Source: DASYPQ01 sp036006425 (GTDB taxonomy: Bacteria > Planctomycetota > UBA1135 > GCA-002686595). From it: a stretch of 64,000 bases of DNA. Positions 55,204 to 64,000 of this stretch are shown here, in pieces. The notes below the pieces were generated by a model. The model had not been told where the DNA came from, searched no databases, and was given only the letters and a program-made list of their open reading frames with translations. The stretch is from the NCBI GenBank assembly GCA_036006425.1, contig DASYPQ010000003.1, positions 210,797 to 274,796 on the forward strand, written 5' to 3'. Position 1 is the first letter of the stretch. Each line of letters opens with the position of its first letter. The translations under genes were made by a program, and so were the position numbers.

Positions 55204-55874
55204 GCGCGTTCGTCGATGCGCAATCGGTAGCCGACGCCCCACACGGTCGCGAGGCGCGGACCGTGCGCGCCGAGCTTCTTCCGGAGGCGCGAGATGTGGA
55301 CGTCGAGCGTGCGTTCGTCCGCCCGCCGCCGCTTGTCGAGCACGTTCTCGACCAGCCAGCGCCGGGCGATCGCCGCACCGGCGCGCCGCGCGAACGCGGA
55401 GAGGAGCTCGAATTCGACGCGCGTGAGATCGAGGTCGCGTCCATCGATGCGCGCGGTCCGCGCCGCGAAATCGACGGCGATCGGGCCGATGTCGACCCGG
55501 TCCGCCCGCGAGAGCACGGGCCTGCGGAGGCGCGCACGGACGCGCGCGACGAGCTCGTCCGGCCAGAAGGGCTTCGTCAGGTAGTCGTCGGCGCCGAGCT
55601 CCAGCGCGCGGACTTTCACGGTCGAGTCGTCCTTCGCGCTCAGGACGAGAACGGGCAGATCCGAGCGCTCGCGCCACGAAGCGAGAACGGTGAGACCGTC
55701 GGCGCCCGGCAGCACGAGGTCGAGCACGAGGAGCGCGAACGGCTGCGGATCGACGTCGAGCGCACTCGTGCCCTCGTGCAGCCATCCGACCTCGAGACCG
55801 TCGCCTTCGAGCGCCTCGACGACCTGCCGCCCCAGGCGCTCGTCGTCCTCGACAAGGAGAATCTTCGCGTTCAC
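55200..55874 (-). CDS. OmpR-family response regulator
   Basis: A 224-residue regulator. The receiver domain has the acidic pair at residues 10-11, the phospho-acceptor Asp52 (LDLVLPGADG), and the invariant Lys in LTKPF. The C-terminal winged helix ends with ERTLDVHISRLRKKLG and VWGVGYRL, the OmpR/PhoB DNA-binding signature. Its stop overlaps the sensor kinase start. The pair probably regulates a nearby or remote envelope function. Confidence 0.93.
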   Translation of the reverse strand: MNAKILLVEDDERLGRQVVEALEGDGLEVGWLHEGTSALDVDPQPFALLVLDLVLPGADGLTVLASWRERSDLPVLVLSAKDDSTVKVRALELGADDYLTKPFWPDELVARVRARLRRPVLSRADRVDIGPIAVDFAARTARIDGRDLDLTRVEFELLSAFARRAGAAIARRWLVENVLDKRRRADERTLDVHISRLRKKLGAHGPRLATVWGVGYRLRIDERA

Positions 55875-56075
55875 ATAGAGGCCGCCCGCGAAATCCCGGT
55901 CGGCGACCTCATCCGAACCTAGCTCACTCGCGAAACCTTGCCAGAGCCTGAAGCGATCTTCGTTTCACGATCTTTCCCCGCCGCGCCCGGATCGACCGCA
56001 CGCGCGGAGGGCGAGCACCGTCGCGGCTCGAGTTCGATCGCCGACGACGCGCGCGCGACGCATCGCGGTTCGTTT

Positions 56076-56102
56076 CCTCGCACTGCGTCGCGCGGTGCGA
56101 GG
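56076..56102 (-). terminator. strong hairpin 20 bp after the O-methyltransferase gene
   Basis: CCTCGCACTGCG (56076-56087) pairs with 56091-56102 around loop TCG, a 12-bp stem with one G-T pair. It stands just after the stop at 56122 in the direction of transcription. There is no run of T after it, so a classical intrinsic terminator is not shown; it may act with Rho or protect the 3' end. The rest of the gap to 55874 shows nothing. Confidence 0.5.
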
Positions 56103-56121
56103 GAATGAACCTGGTTCGGTA

Positions 56122-57141
56122 CTACGCCACACCTTCGACGACGGACAGCGGGCACGGCGTCGGCACGACGCGCGTGAGCCGCAGACCCGCCGAAGCGAAC
56201 AGCTCGCGGAACTCCGCCTCGGTGCGCTCGCGACCGGGCGTCAGCACGAGCATGTTCATATCGAGCATCTTCCCCCAGTGGGGCCCGTTCCCCGGCGGAA
56301 TGACGTTGTCGAGGACCAGGACCTTGCCGCCCTTCGCCATCGCGCGGCGGCAGTTCTCGAGGATCTGGCGACACTGCGCGTCGTTCCAGTCGTGGAGGAT
56401 GTACTTCATCATGTACGCGTCCGCGCCGGCGGGAACCGACTCGAAGAAGTTGCCCGCGACGAGCTCGATCCTCCCCGCGATCGCGGGATCGTTCGCGTGG
56501 ACGTCCTTCTTCGCGTTCTCCACGACTTCCCTGCGATCGATGACGGCGCCGCTGAGCTTCGGATGCTTGCGCAGGATCGTCGCGAGCAGGCTGCCGTGGC
56601 CGCCGCCGACGTCGACGAGCTTCCCGATGCCGGAGAAGTCGTAGCCCTCCGCGATCGCGGGGTTCTCCATGCCGGAGATGCTCGTCATCGACTCGCCGAA
56701 CTCCTTCGCCTTGTCCGGGTGCGCGGCCATGTACTCGAAGCCGCCCATGCCATGGACGCGCTGGAATGCTTCCTCGCCGGTCTGGACCGTGCGGAGGAGA
56801 TCGTTCCACGCGAGGACGCTCGGGCCGTCGACCATCATGATCGCGAAGGGCTTCATCGATGCCGGGACGTCCGCGCGGAGCGTCTCGGAGAGCGGCGTGT
56901 TCTCGAAGCGCCCGTCGGCGCGCTCGGCGAAGACGCCGTACGAAGCGAGCATGCGCAGGAGGCGGTAGAGCGTCGGCGCGTGGGCCTTGCACGCTTGTCC
57001 GAGGTCCTCGCTCGTGCGCGGACCCTTTGCGAGATGATCGGCCAGCGAGAGGCGCGACGCGACGTGGACGCCGCACGAGACCCAATAGCCGGTGATCAGG
57101 TCGAGCATCTGGACGGGGAGCGGCTTGGTGGCGGTAGTCAT
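56122..57141 (-). CDS. SAM-dependent O-methyltransferase
   Basis: A 339-residue enzyme of the plant-caffeate/hydroxyindole O-methyltransferase type. An N-terminal helical dimerisation domain (LITGYWVSCGVHVASRLSLADHL, split across residues 15-37) precedes motif I KLVDVGGGHGS, the ADAYMMKYILHDWNDAQC segment with the catalytic His, and the GGKVLVLDNVIPP strand. The likely role is methylation of a phenolic or other small hydroxy compound. A small molybdopterin-domain gene lies 5 bp upstream. Confidence 0.88.
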   Translation of the reverse strand: MTTATKPLPVQMLDLITGYWVSCGVHVASRLSLADHLAKGPRTSEDLGQACKAHAPTLYRLLRMLASYGVFAERADGRFENTPLSETLRADVPASMKPFAIMMVDGPSVLAWNDLLRTVQTGEEAFQRVHGMGGFEYMAAHPDKAKEFGESMTSISGMENPAIAEGYDFSGIGKLVDVGGGHGSLLATILRKHPKLSGAVIDRREVVENAKKDVHANDPAIAGRIELVAGNFFESVPAGADAYMMKYILHDWNDAQCRQILENCRRAMAKGGKVLVLDNVIPPGNGPHWGKMLDMNMLVLTPGRERTEAEFRELFASAGLRLTRVVPTPCPLSVVEGVA

Positions 57142-57146
57142 GTCTC

Positions 57147-57596
57147 CTATTTCTTCTTGTGCAGCTTGGCGTGCTCCGCGTCGTCCTTCGGACGCGTGTC
57201 GCGTCCGGGCCGATCGGAGAGCTCGATGCGCGCGAGCTGCTTCACGTGGACGCACTCGTCCGCGTGCCCGGGAACGAGGAGGCGGAACGGCCCGCCCTTC
57301 GACTCCGGCAGCGGCCCGTCGCCGAGCGCGTAGACGACGAGAGCGTTCTCGGCCTCCGCGAGCGGGATGCTGACCGCGAACGAGGGGTCGCTGGAGGAGA
57401 TGTGGAGGTGGCGGGCTCTCGCAGGCATCCCCGCGGATCCGACGAGCGCCGACAGCCGGACGGCCTTCCCCGCACGACCGGGGACGAGGACACCGACGTC
57501 TGCGACTTGCGCGGCGGGCGGAATTGCGGCGCACGTGTCGTAGTCGAACGACATCTCGTGCGAAGCCACGTTCAGGACGAGTCGCGGACCGTTCAT
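57147..57596 (-). CDS. small protein with sulfite-oxidase-type molybdopterin-domain signature
   Basis: A 149-residue protein. The segment GGPFRLLVPGHADECVHVKQ followed by LARIEL recalls the C-terminal portion of the oxidoreductase molybdopterin-binding domain (sulfite oxidase-type), where the sugar-like VPG loop contacts the cofactor. The product is too short for the whole domain, and no cofactor Cys ligand can be placed with certainty. It has no signal peptide. It may be a remnant or an accessory domain. It lies 5 bp from the methyltransferase gene and 4 bp from the GNAT gene. Confidence 0.7.
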   Translation of the reverse strand: MNGPRLVLNVASHEMSFDYDTCAAIPPAAQVADVGVLVPGRAGKAVRLSALVGSAGMPARARHLHISSSDPSFAVSIPLAEAENALVVYALGDGPLPESKGGPFRLLVPGHADECVHVKQLARIELSDRPGRDTRPKDDAEHAKLHKKK

Positions 57597-57600
57597 GCCC

Positions 57601-58053
57601 CTACTCCCTCACCATCATCTCCCACGTCCGGACGAACCCCCATCTCTCCCCCATCGAGATCAACGCGTCGTCGTTGTGCCCCGCGCGCGCCGCGAGGCTC
57701 GTCATTCCGCGCTCGCGCAGGACCTCCGACACCTCCGCCACGAGCTTCGCCGCGAGCCCCTGATGCCGCGCGTTCGGGCTCACGAACAGGATCAACACCA
57801 TCGGCACGCGCGCGCCCGTCAGCGGATCCTCGAACGGACCCGAGACGCACACGCCGAGATCCGATCGCCCCTTCGCCGTCTCCGCGACCACGAGCACCGT
57901 CTCCGGCTCCGAGAACCTCTTCCCGAAGAATCGCCTGCACGTCCCCTCCGTGAGCGGCCCGTCGCGGAACTCCGCCGTCGCCTGCGACGCGTACGCCTCG
58001 AGCGCCGGCGCGAGCTCGATCGCCGACTGCAGATCCTCGATGCGCCGGATCAT
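57601..58053 (-). CDS. GNAT-family N-acetyltransferase
   Basis: A 150-residue protein with the GNAT fold: MVLILFVSPNARHQGLAAKL matches motif A (here V.p..R..GlaakL), and the C-terminal MTSLAARAGHNDDALI and MGERWGFVRTWEMMVRE give motif B. It should transfer an acetyl group from acetyl-CoA to a small amine or protein. The ATG at 58053 is preferred to that at 58068 since GGGAG stands five bases before it. It ends 4 bp before the molybdopterin-domain gene. Confidence 0.8.
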   Translation of the reverse strand: MIRRIEDLQSAIELAPALEAYASQATAEFRDGPLTEGTCRRFFGKRFSEPETVLVVAETAKGRSDLGVCVSGPFEDPLTGARVPMVLILFVSPNARHQGLAAKLVAEVSEVLRERGMTSLAARAGHNDDALISMGERWGFVRTWEMMVRE

Positions 58054-58158
58054 CGTGCTCCCGCGCATGGAAAGGTCTTCGCATGTTGCATCCATGGAGG
58101 TTCCTCCTCCGCGAGGGCGGCCGCAAGCCCGCGCCGCCTCGACACGCGGTCCCGCCGG

Positions 58159-58187
58159 TGGAAAGCCCTGCCCCCGACGGTTAGAGT
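58159..58187 (+). promoter_or_regulatory. promoter candidate of the tig-clpP-clpX operon
   Basis: TGGAAA (58159-58164) and TAGAGT (58182-58187) are 17 bp apart. They imply a start near 58194 and a leader of about 120 nt before the tig GTG. The match to consensus is partial. Confidence 0.4.
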
Positions 58188-58315
58188 CCGCCGCCCTTGC
58201 GATCGCGGGCCGACAGCAAGCGCTGGGGCGCCGCAGATCCGCAACACTTCCTTCCCCACCCCTTCCGATCCATAGAGGAGCCCTCCCCGGCGACGGGAGG
58301 CCGCCACCCCCCATC

Positions 58316-59602
58316 GTGCAAGTCACCGTCGAGAAGCTCGGCCCCTGCCAAGCGCGGGTGTCCTTCACCGTCCCGAGCCAGGAGTTCCAAGGCGCCTTGA
58401 AGAAGGCGCTCGGGGAGGCCGGCCGCAACGTGCGCATGAAGGGCTTCCGCCCCGGCCACGTCCCCGCCCAGGTCATCGAGCGCCAGTTCGGCAAGGAGAT
58501 CCGCCGCGGCACGATCGAGGACTTCGTCCGCAAGGCGTTCCAGCAGGCGGTCGAGGAGAACAAGCTCAAGGTGGTCGGCAACCCGAGCGTCGACCTCGAG
58601 TCGCTCCTGCCGCTCGAGGGTGCGGACCTCTCGCACCAGTTCGAGATCAGCCTCCGCCCGGAGATCGTCCTCGACACGTACAAGGGTCTTGCGATCGAGA
58701 GCGAGCTCGAGCCCGTGCTCGATCAGGAAGTCGAGGCCGCGGTCGACAATCTCAAGGTCCAGCAGGCCCATCCCGAGCCCGCCGGCGACGCCGGGCTCCC
58801 GACGGACGGCCTGGCGCTCGTCAAGGTCGAATGGCTCGTCGGCGCGGAGAGCATCCTCTCGCGCGACGGCCTGCGGATCTCGCCCGAAGCCCCGACGCCG
58901 GGCTGCGATCCGGAAGCGTTCAAGAAAGCGCTCGTCGGCGCGAAGGACGGCGACGTCCGCGAGATCGCGATGACGATCCCCGAGGATTTCGAGCGCGAGG
59001 ACCTGCGCGGCAAGGCCGGCGTCACCCGCATCACGGTCACGCAGGCCTACCGCATGGTCCCGCCGACCGACGACGAGGTCCTCCGCCTCCTCTCCGCGAC
59101 CGACGCGGCCGACCTCAAGGTCAAGGTGAAGGAGAAGATCGAGGAGGCGAAGATCGAACGCGAGCAGGCGCGGATCGAGACGACGCTGCTCGGCAAGCTG
59201 ATCGACAGCCACACGTTCGAGCTCCCCGAGGCGCTCGTCGTCCAGCAGACCGAAGGACGGCTGCTCGAGCTCGCCCGCGAGCTCGAGGCCGCCGGCACCC
59301 CGAAGGACAAGATCCCCGAGCAGGCCGAGGCCCAGCGCGAGTCGGCGAAGACCGCCGCCGCTCGCGGCCTGCGGGCGCTCTTCCTCGTGCAGACGATCGC
59401 GGAGAAGGAGAACCTGCTCGTGTCGCGCGAGGACCTCAAGGCCGAGCTCGAGGCGATCGCCGCGCGCAACCAGGCGACCGTCGAGGAAGTCGGCGAGTAC
59501 TACAAGAAGCAGAATCTCTTCGATCAGATGGCGATCGAGATCCTCGAGCGCAAGGTGCGCAAATTCCTGCGCGAGAACGCGCAGATCACGGAGCCCAAAT
59601 GA
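58316..59602 (+). CDS. tig: trigger factor
   Basis: Trigger factor is the ribosome-bound chaperone and prolyl isomerase. The 428-residue length is normal. The ribosome-binding signature shows as VRMKGFRPGHVPAQVIERQFG near residues 38-58. The PPIase region (DGDVREIAMTIPEDFEREDL, RGKAGVTRITV) keeps the later part but lacks the full FKBP core, so isomerase activity is doubtful. The C-terminal arms are long helices. The start is GTG at 58316. Its stop overlaps the clpP ATG, and clpX follows, the common tig-clpP-clpX order. Confidence 0.92.
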   Translation: MQVTVEKLGPCQARVSFTVPSQEFQGALKKALGEAGRNVRMKGFRPGHVPAQVIERQFGKEIRRGTIEDFVRKAFQQAVEENKLKVVGNPSVDLESLLPLEGADLSHQFEISLRPEIVLDTYKGLAIESELEPVLDQEVEAAVDNLKVQQAHPEPAGDAGLPTDGLALVKVEWLVGAESILSRDGLRISPEAPTPGCDPEAFKKALVGAKDGDVREIAMTIPEDFEREDLRGKAGVTRITVTQAYRMVPPTDDEVLRLLSATDAADLKVKVKEKIEEAKIEREQARIETTLLGKLIDSHTFELPEALVVQQTEGRLLELARELEAAGTPKDKIPEQAEAQRESAKTAAARGLRALFLVQTIAEKENLLVSREDLKAELEAIAARNQATVEEVGEYYKKQNLFDQMAIEILERKVRKFLRENAQITEPK

Positions 59603-60303
59603 GCCGATTCGATCCGCACAGCTACCCCTACCCCGCCGGCCCGAGGGCCGATCGAATGACCCGCATGGAACCCCCGATGGAACCGCAGGCCTTCATCCCC
59701 TTCGTCATCGAGCGCACGGGCCGCGGCGAGCGGACCTACGACATCTACTCGCGCCTCCTCGAGGACCGCATCGTCTTCATCGGCACCGCGATCGACGACC
59801 AGGTCGCGAACTCGGTGATGGCGCAGCTCCTGTTCCTGGACAAGACCGGGCGGACGCAGGACATCAAGATGTACATCAATTCGCCGGGCGGCTCGGTGAC
59901 CGCCGGCCTCGCGATCTACGACACGATGCAGCTCATCGAGCCGCAGATCGCGACGTACTGCCTCGGCCAGGCGGCGTCGATGGGCGCCGTGCTGCTCGCC
60001 GGAGGCGCGAAGGGCAAACGCTACGCGCTCCCGCACAGCCGCGTGATGATCCACCAGCCCTGGGGCGGCGCTCAGGGCACCGCGATGGACATGGAGATCC
60101 ACGTCAAGGAGATCCTCAAGATGAAGGCGACGCTCGAGGAGATCCTCGCGCGCCACAGCGGCAAGGACGCCGGAGTCGTCTCCAAGGCGTGCGAGCGCGA
60201 CAATTTCATGTCCGCGAAGGAAGCGCAGGATTTCGGGCTGATCGACCTGATCGTCTCCAAGGAGGCGGAAGTCGACCCCGCACGCAAGGCGCCCCCCGGG
60301 TAG
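59599..60303 (+). CDS. clpP: ATP-dependent Clp protease proteolytic subunit
   Basis: A 234-residue ClpP with the catalytic triad Ser127 (GQAASMGA), His152 (MIHQP) and Asp201 (ERDNFM). MYINSPGGSVTAGLAIYDTM is the family signature. The N-terminal 30 residues are rich in Pro and Met and form an extension before IPFVIE, which may be processed. The ATG at 59599 overlaps the tig stop as ATGA. It forms a tetradecamer and works with ClpX. Confidence 0.95.
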   Translation: MSRFDPHSYPYPAGPRADRMTRMEPPMEPQAFIPFVIERTGRGERTYDIYSRLLEDRIVFIGTAIDDQVANSVMAQLLFLDKTGRTQDIKMYINSPGGSVTAGLAIYDTMQLIEPQIATYCLGQAASMGAVLLAGGAKGKRYALPHSRVMIHQPWGGAQGTAMDMEIHVKEILKMKATLEEILARHSGKDAGVVSKACERDNFMSAKEAQDFGLIDLIVSKEAEVDPARKAPPG

Positions 60304-60335
60304 AATCGAACAGGAATCCCCTCCGAGGAGAGCCG

Positions 60336-61847
<1,512 letters not shown>

Positions 61848-61850
61848 CGC

Positions 61851-64000
61851 TCACCAGCGCAGGTATTCGACCGTCAGCCAGCGCTTCGGCCGCTGCACCG
61901 CGCCGGACGCGAGCTCCGCGACGCGCGCCGCGTCCCCGGCCTCGACCGCCGGCTGCAGGTCGGCCAGCAGCTCCTTCGGGAAGCGCCCTTCCATCGTCGG
62001 CAGCTTCTCGACCAGCTCGCGCGCGAGCGCCAGCTTGCGCTCGTCCTTGACGGACTTCGCGATCGTCTCGCAGCGCTTGAGGAGGTCCGCCCAGTCGCGC
62101 GTCGCCTTCCCCTCGCGGATCTTCGCCAGCGCGAGCTGCGTCGCCTTGTCGACGTTGCGCTTCAGGACCTTGCCGTACTCGAGCAGCGGCTGGATCGCGG
62201 GGTCGGCGCCGGCGGCCGCGAACGCCGCGGCCGTCTCCTGCAGCCCGCCGAGGGCGACCTCGACCGCCCCGAGCTTCTGCTTGGCGTCCTCGACGACCGC
62301 GACGCGGCCCTCCGGGAGCGTGCGCGCCTCCTCGAGAAGCGGCAGCGCCGTCTGCAGGTCGCCGGCGGCGATCGCGGGCGCCCCGGTGTCGCGCCAGCGC
62401 GCGCCCCAGCCCGCGAGCGCCTCGAGCTTCTGCTTCGCGACGAGCTCCGCCAGCGGGCCGTCGAGGAACGTCTCGCCGCCCGCGGTCCACGCGCCGCCGC
62501 GCGTGAAGCCCGGGTCGCCCTCCCAGACGACGCGGTCGTCGACGTCGAGCAGCAGCACCCGCGGCAGGTTGAAGCGCGCGATCGAGTACTGCTCGAACGT
62601 GTCGCCGATGCCGGGCTTCGCGCGCGCGTCGAGCGCGACCGCGCCGGGCAGCGGGTGGTCCGCGAGGTAGCCCTCGAGCCGCGCGGCGTCGTTCGCGCTC
62701 GCGACCGACACGATCTCGAGACCGATGTTCTTCCGGCTCTCGGCGAGATCGCGCAGCCAGGCGTCGATCGCCACGATCTCGTTCTGCTCGACGCTCCACA
62801 GGACGAGGAGCTGCGGGGAGAAGCCGACCTCGCGCCAGTCCTTGCGCGGGCCCTGGAGCCACTTCGCGGCGGTCGGGAACGGCGGCACGCGGCCGAGGAA
62901 GCTGCCGCCCGGCGGCGGCCCGCCCTGCGACTCGAGCTTCTCCATCCGCACGGCGCGCTCGATCCGCGCGGCGATGTCGCGCATGGGGCGCGCGAGGAAG
63001 CGCACGTTCCGGAAGCGCGCCTCGCCCGGGCCGACGATCAGCCCCAGGCTGCCGCGCAGCGGATCGGCGCTCGGGAAGTCCTGCGTCGCGAGGAACTCGC
63101 CGTCGAACCAGGTGTCGACGTGGAGGTCCGCGACGTCGATCCGCAGCTTGTGCCAGCGCTCGTCGACGCCGGTCTTGTCCGGCGCGGCCTTCTCGGCGTC
63201 GACGTCGACCGGGTTGTGCCGCCAGGTCTTGAAGCTCTGGTCGCCGAAGCAGCTGGCGAGGTCGACGAACCCGGTGGTCGCCAGCCCCTCGCGCGAGCCC
63301 GACGCGTCCGTCCGGCCGGGGAACAGGATCAGGCCGTGGAAGTTCCGGGGGTCCTTCCGCCCGAACACGAGCCCGCAGAAGTTCACCTTGCCCTTCGTCG
63401 CGAGCACGTCGGCCTCGAGCGACCAGTCCCCGGACGTCACCGCGTCGAGGGTCAGGACGCGGTAGTCGAACACCTTCTCGTCGAACGGCGCGAAGCCTGC
63501 GATCAGCGTGCGCCCGTCCGCGCGGTAGCCCGAGTCGGTCTGTACCGCCCACCCCTCGAGGTCGGCCTCGTCGTAGGCGAGCTGCCAGATCCGCACCGGC
63601 TTCGCGCCCTCGCGCAGCGCCGCCTCGTACAGCTCCTGCATCCCGGGGACGCCGAGGTCGCTCCCGAGGCGCCACGAGAGGTCGAGCACCATCGAGGGCA
63701 TCCCGGCCGCGCGGTACCCGAGCACGACGCGCTTCGCGGCGGCCCACAGGTCCTCGTGCAGGCTCGCGAGCGCCTTGCGCTTCGGATCCCACTGGTCGAG
63801 GCTCTTTTCGGCCGCCGCGACGGCCTTCTCGTCGACCGGCTCGCGCGACTCGAGGACGCGCAGCGCCTCGAGCGCGAGCTTCGATGCGCGGTCCACGCCC
63901 TTGTGGTCGGCCAGGTACCCGGCGAAGGCCAGCAGCGTCTCGACGTCGTCGGGCGAGGCGGCCAGCGCCTTCTCGAAGAGCTCGCGGGCCGCGGCCTCGT
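61851..64000 (-). CDS. large multidomain protein with TlpA-like thioredoxin and LamG/DUF1080-like domains, N-terminus beyond window
   Basis: The frame is open to base 64000 and therefore lacks its start; an internal GTG at 63896 is not taken as the true start, because TPR-like sequence (ARELFEKALAASPDDVETLL) continues upstream of it. Within the visible 716 residues come TPR-like helices, a beta-sandwich resembling DUF1080/LamG (GDWSLEADVLATKGKVNFCG and DTWFDGEFLATQDFP), and a thioredoxin-fold region like TlpA (FSPQLLVLWSVEQNE, FNLPRVLLLDVDDRVVWEGD) that lacks the CxxC pair. A helical C-terminal part follows. It is probably an envelope protein; function unknown. It is convergent with clpX. Confidence 0.8.
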   Translation of the reverse strand, partial: EAAARELFEKALAASPDDVETLLAFAGYLADHKGVDRASKLALEALRVLESREPVDEKAVAAAEKSLDQWDPKRKALASLHEDLWAAAKRVVLGYRAAGMPSMVLDLSWRLGSDLGVPGMQELYEAALREGAKPVRIWQLAYDEADLEGWAVQTDSGYRADGRTLIAGFAPFDEKVFDYRVLTLDAVTSGDWSLEADVLATKGKVNFCGLVFGRKDPRNFHGLILFPGRTDASGSREGLATTGFVDLASCFGDQSFKTWRHNPVDVDAEKAAPDKTGVDERWHKLRIDVADLHVDTWFDGEFLATQDFPSADPLRGSLGLIVGPGEARFRNVRFLARPMRDIAARIERAVRMEKLESQGGPPPGGSFLGRVPPFPTAAKWLQGPRKDWREVGFSPQLLVLWSVEQNEIVAIDAWLRDLAESRKNIGLEIVSVASANDAARLEGYLADHPLPGAVALDARAKPGIGDTFEQYSIARFNLPRVLLLDVDDRVVWEGDPGFTRGGAWTAGGETFLDGPLAELVAKQKLEALAGWGARWRDTGAPAIAAGDLQTALPLLEEARTLPEGRVAVVEDAKQKLGAVEVALGGLQETAAAFAAAGADPAIQPLLEYGKVLKRNVDKATQLALAKIREGKATRDWADLLKRCETIAKSVKDERKLALARELVEKLPTMEGRFPKELLADLQPAVEAGDAARVAELASGAVQRPKRWLTVEYLRW

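Noticed and set aside
56076..56102. Classical intrinsic terminator
   Set aside because: A strong stem exists but no T-run follows in either direction.

Overview
The window is very GC-rich, densely coded chromosomal DNA. I see no rRNA, tRNA, CRISPR array or insertion sequence. Several traits point to a Planctomycetota-like bacterium, possibly a deep or uncultured lineage. These are an ECF sigma factor next to a membrane Ser/Thr kinase, several HEAT/TPR proteins with signal peptides, a TIGR03790-type protein and a TolB-like repeat protein with cysteine-rich C-terminal domains, TadE/TadG-like genes with a vWA domain, a sulfatase-like lipoprotein, and a PEP-CTERM-type sugar transferase. The taxonomic assignment is inference.

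Layout, left to right. 1-5153 (minus): icd, mdh and fumC, followed by a sulfatase-like lipoprotein cut by the window edge. 5154-5477: a non-coding cluster of four strong hairpins. 5478-12883: HEAT and TPR proteins, a large double-vWA membrane protein overlapping mnmA, then yajC and a YraN nuclease on the plus strand. 12987-20237 (plus): a sugar transferase, two tandem predicted selenoproteins, a degenerate peptidase-like protein and a TIGR03790 protein. 20245-25681: a DUF4388 protein, mnmG, a HEAT/TPR protein and a histone-deacetylase-family enzyme. 25692-30366: the TadE/TadE/TadG-like set, a methyltransferase, a radical SAM protein and the ECF sigma factor, which sits just downstream of its partner kinase (30383-32284).

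32488-36388 is an aerobic benzoyl-CoA (box) locus: boxR divergent from boxCB, with a 67-bp promoter region carrying a perfect palindrome. 36431-41713 holds a tandem duplication of a large secreted protein of unknown function; each copy is preceded by a related structured leader. 41732-51498 carries an SGNH hydrolase, two GT4 glycosyltransferases, an ALDH7-like dehydrogenase, a DUF4010/MgtC membrane protein, an S41 peptidase and the TolB-like repeat protein. 51724-64000 contains ettA-Nudix, a two-component system, an O-methyltransferase with a small molybdopterin-domain protein and a GNAT enzyme, the tig-clpP-clpX operon, and a large TlpA-like protein cut by the right edge.

The most unusual feature is at 14792-16562. 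Two tandem paralogues each begin with a complete signal peptide ending in Pro-Gly-Cys, then an in-frame UGA, then His-Pro and a long open frame encoding the rest of a secreted protein with a CxxC motif. In both, a hairpin with the same AGUU loop lies exactly 24 nt after the UGA, although the stem sequences differ. This fits bacterial SECIS rules and predicts a secreted selenoprotein family with an adjacent Cys-Sec pair at the mature N-terminus. I do not recognise this family.
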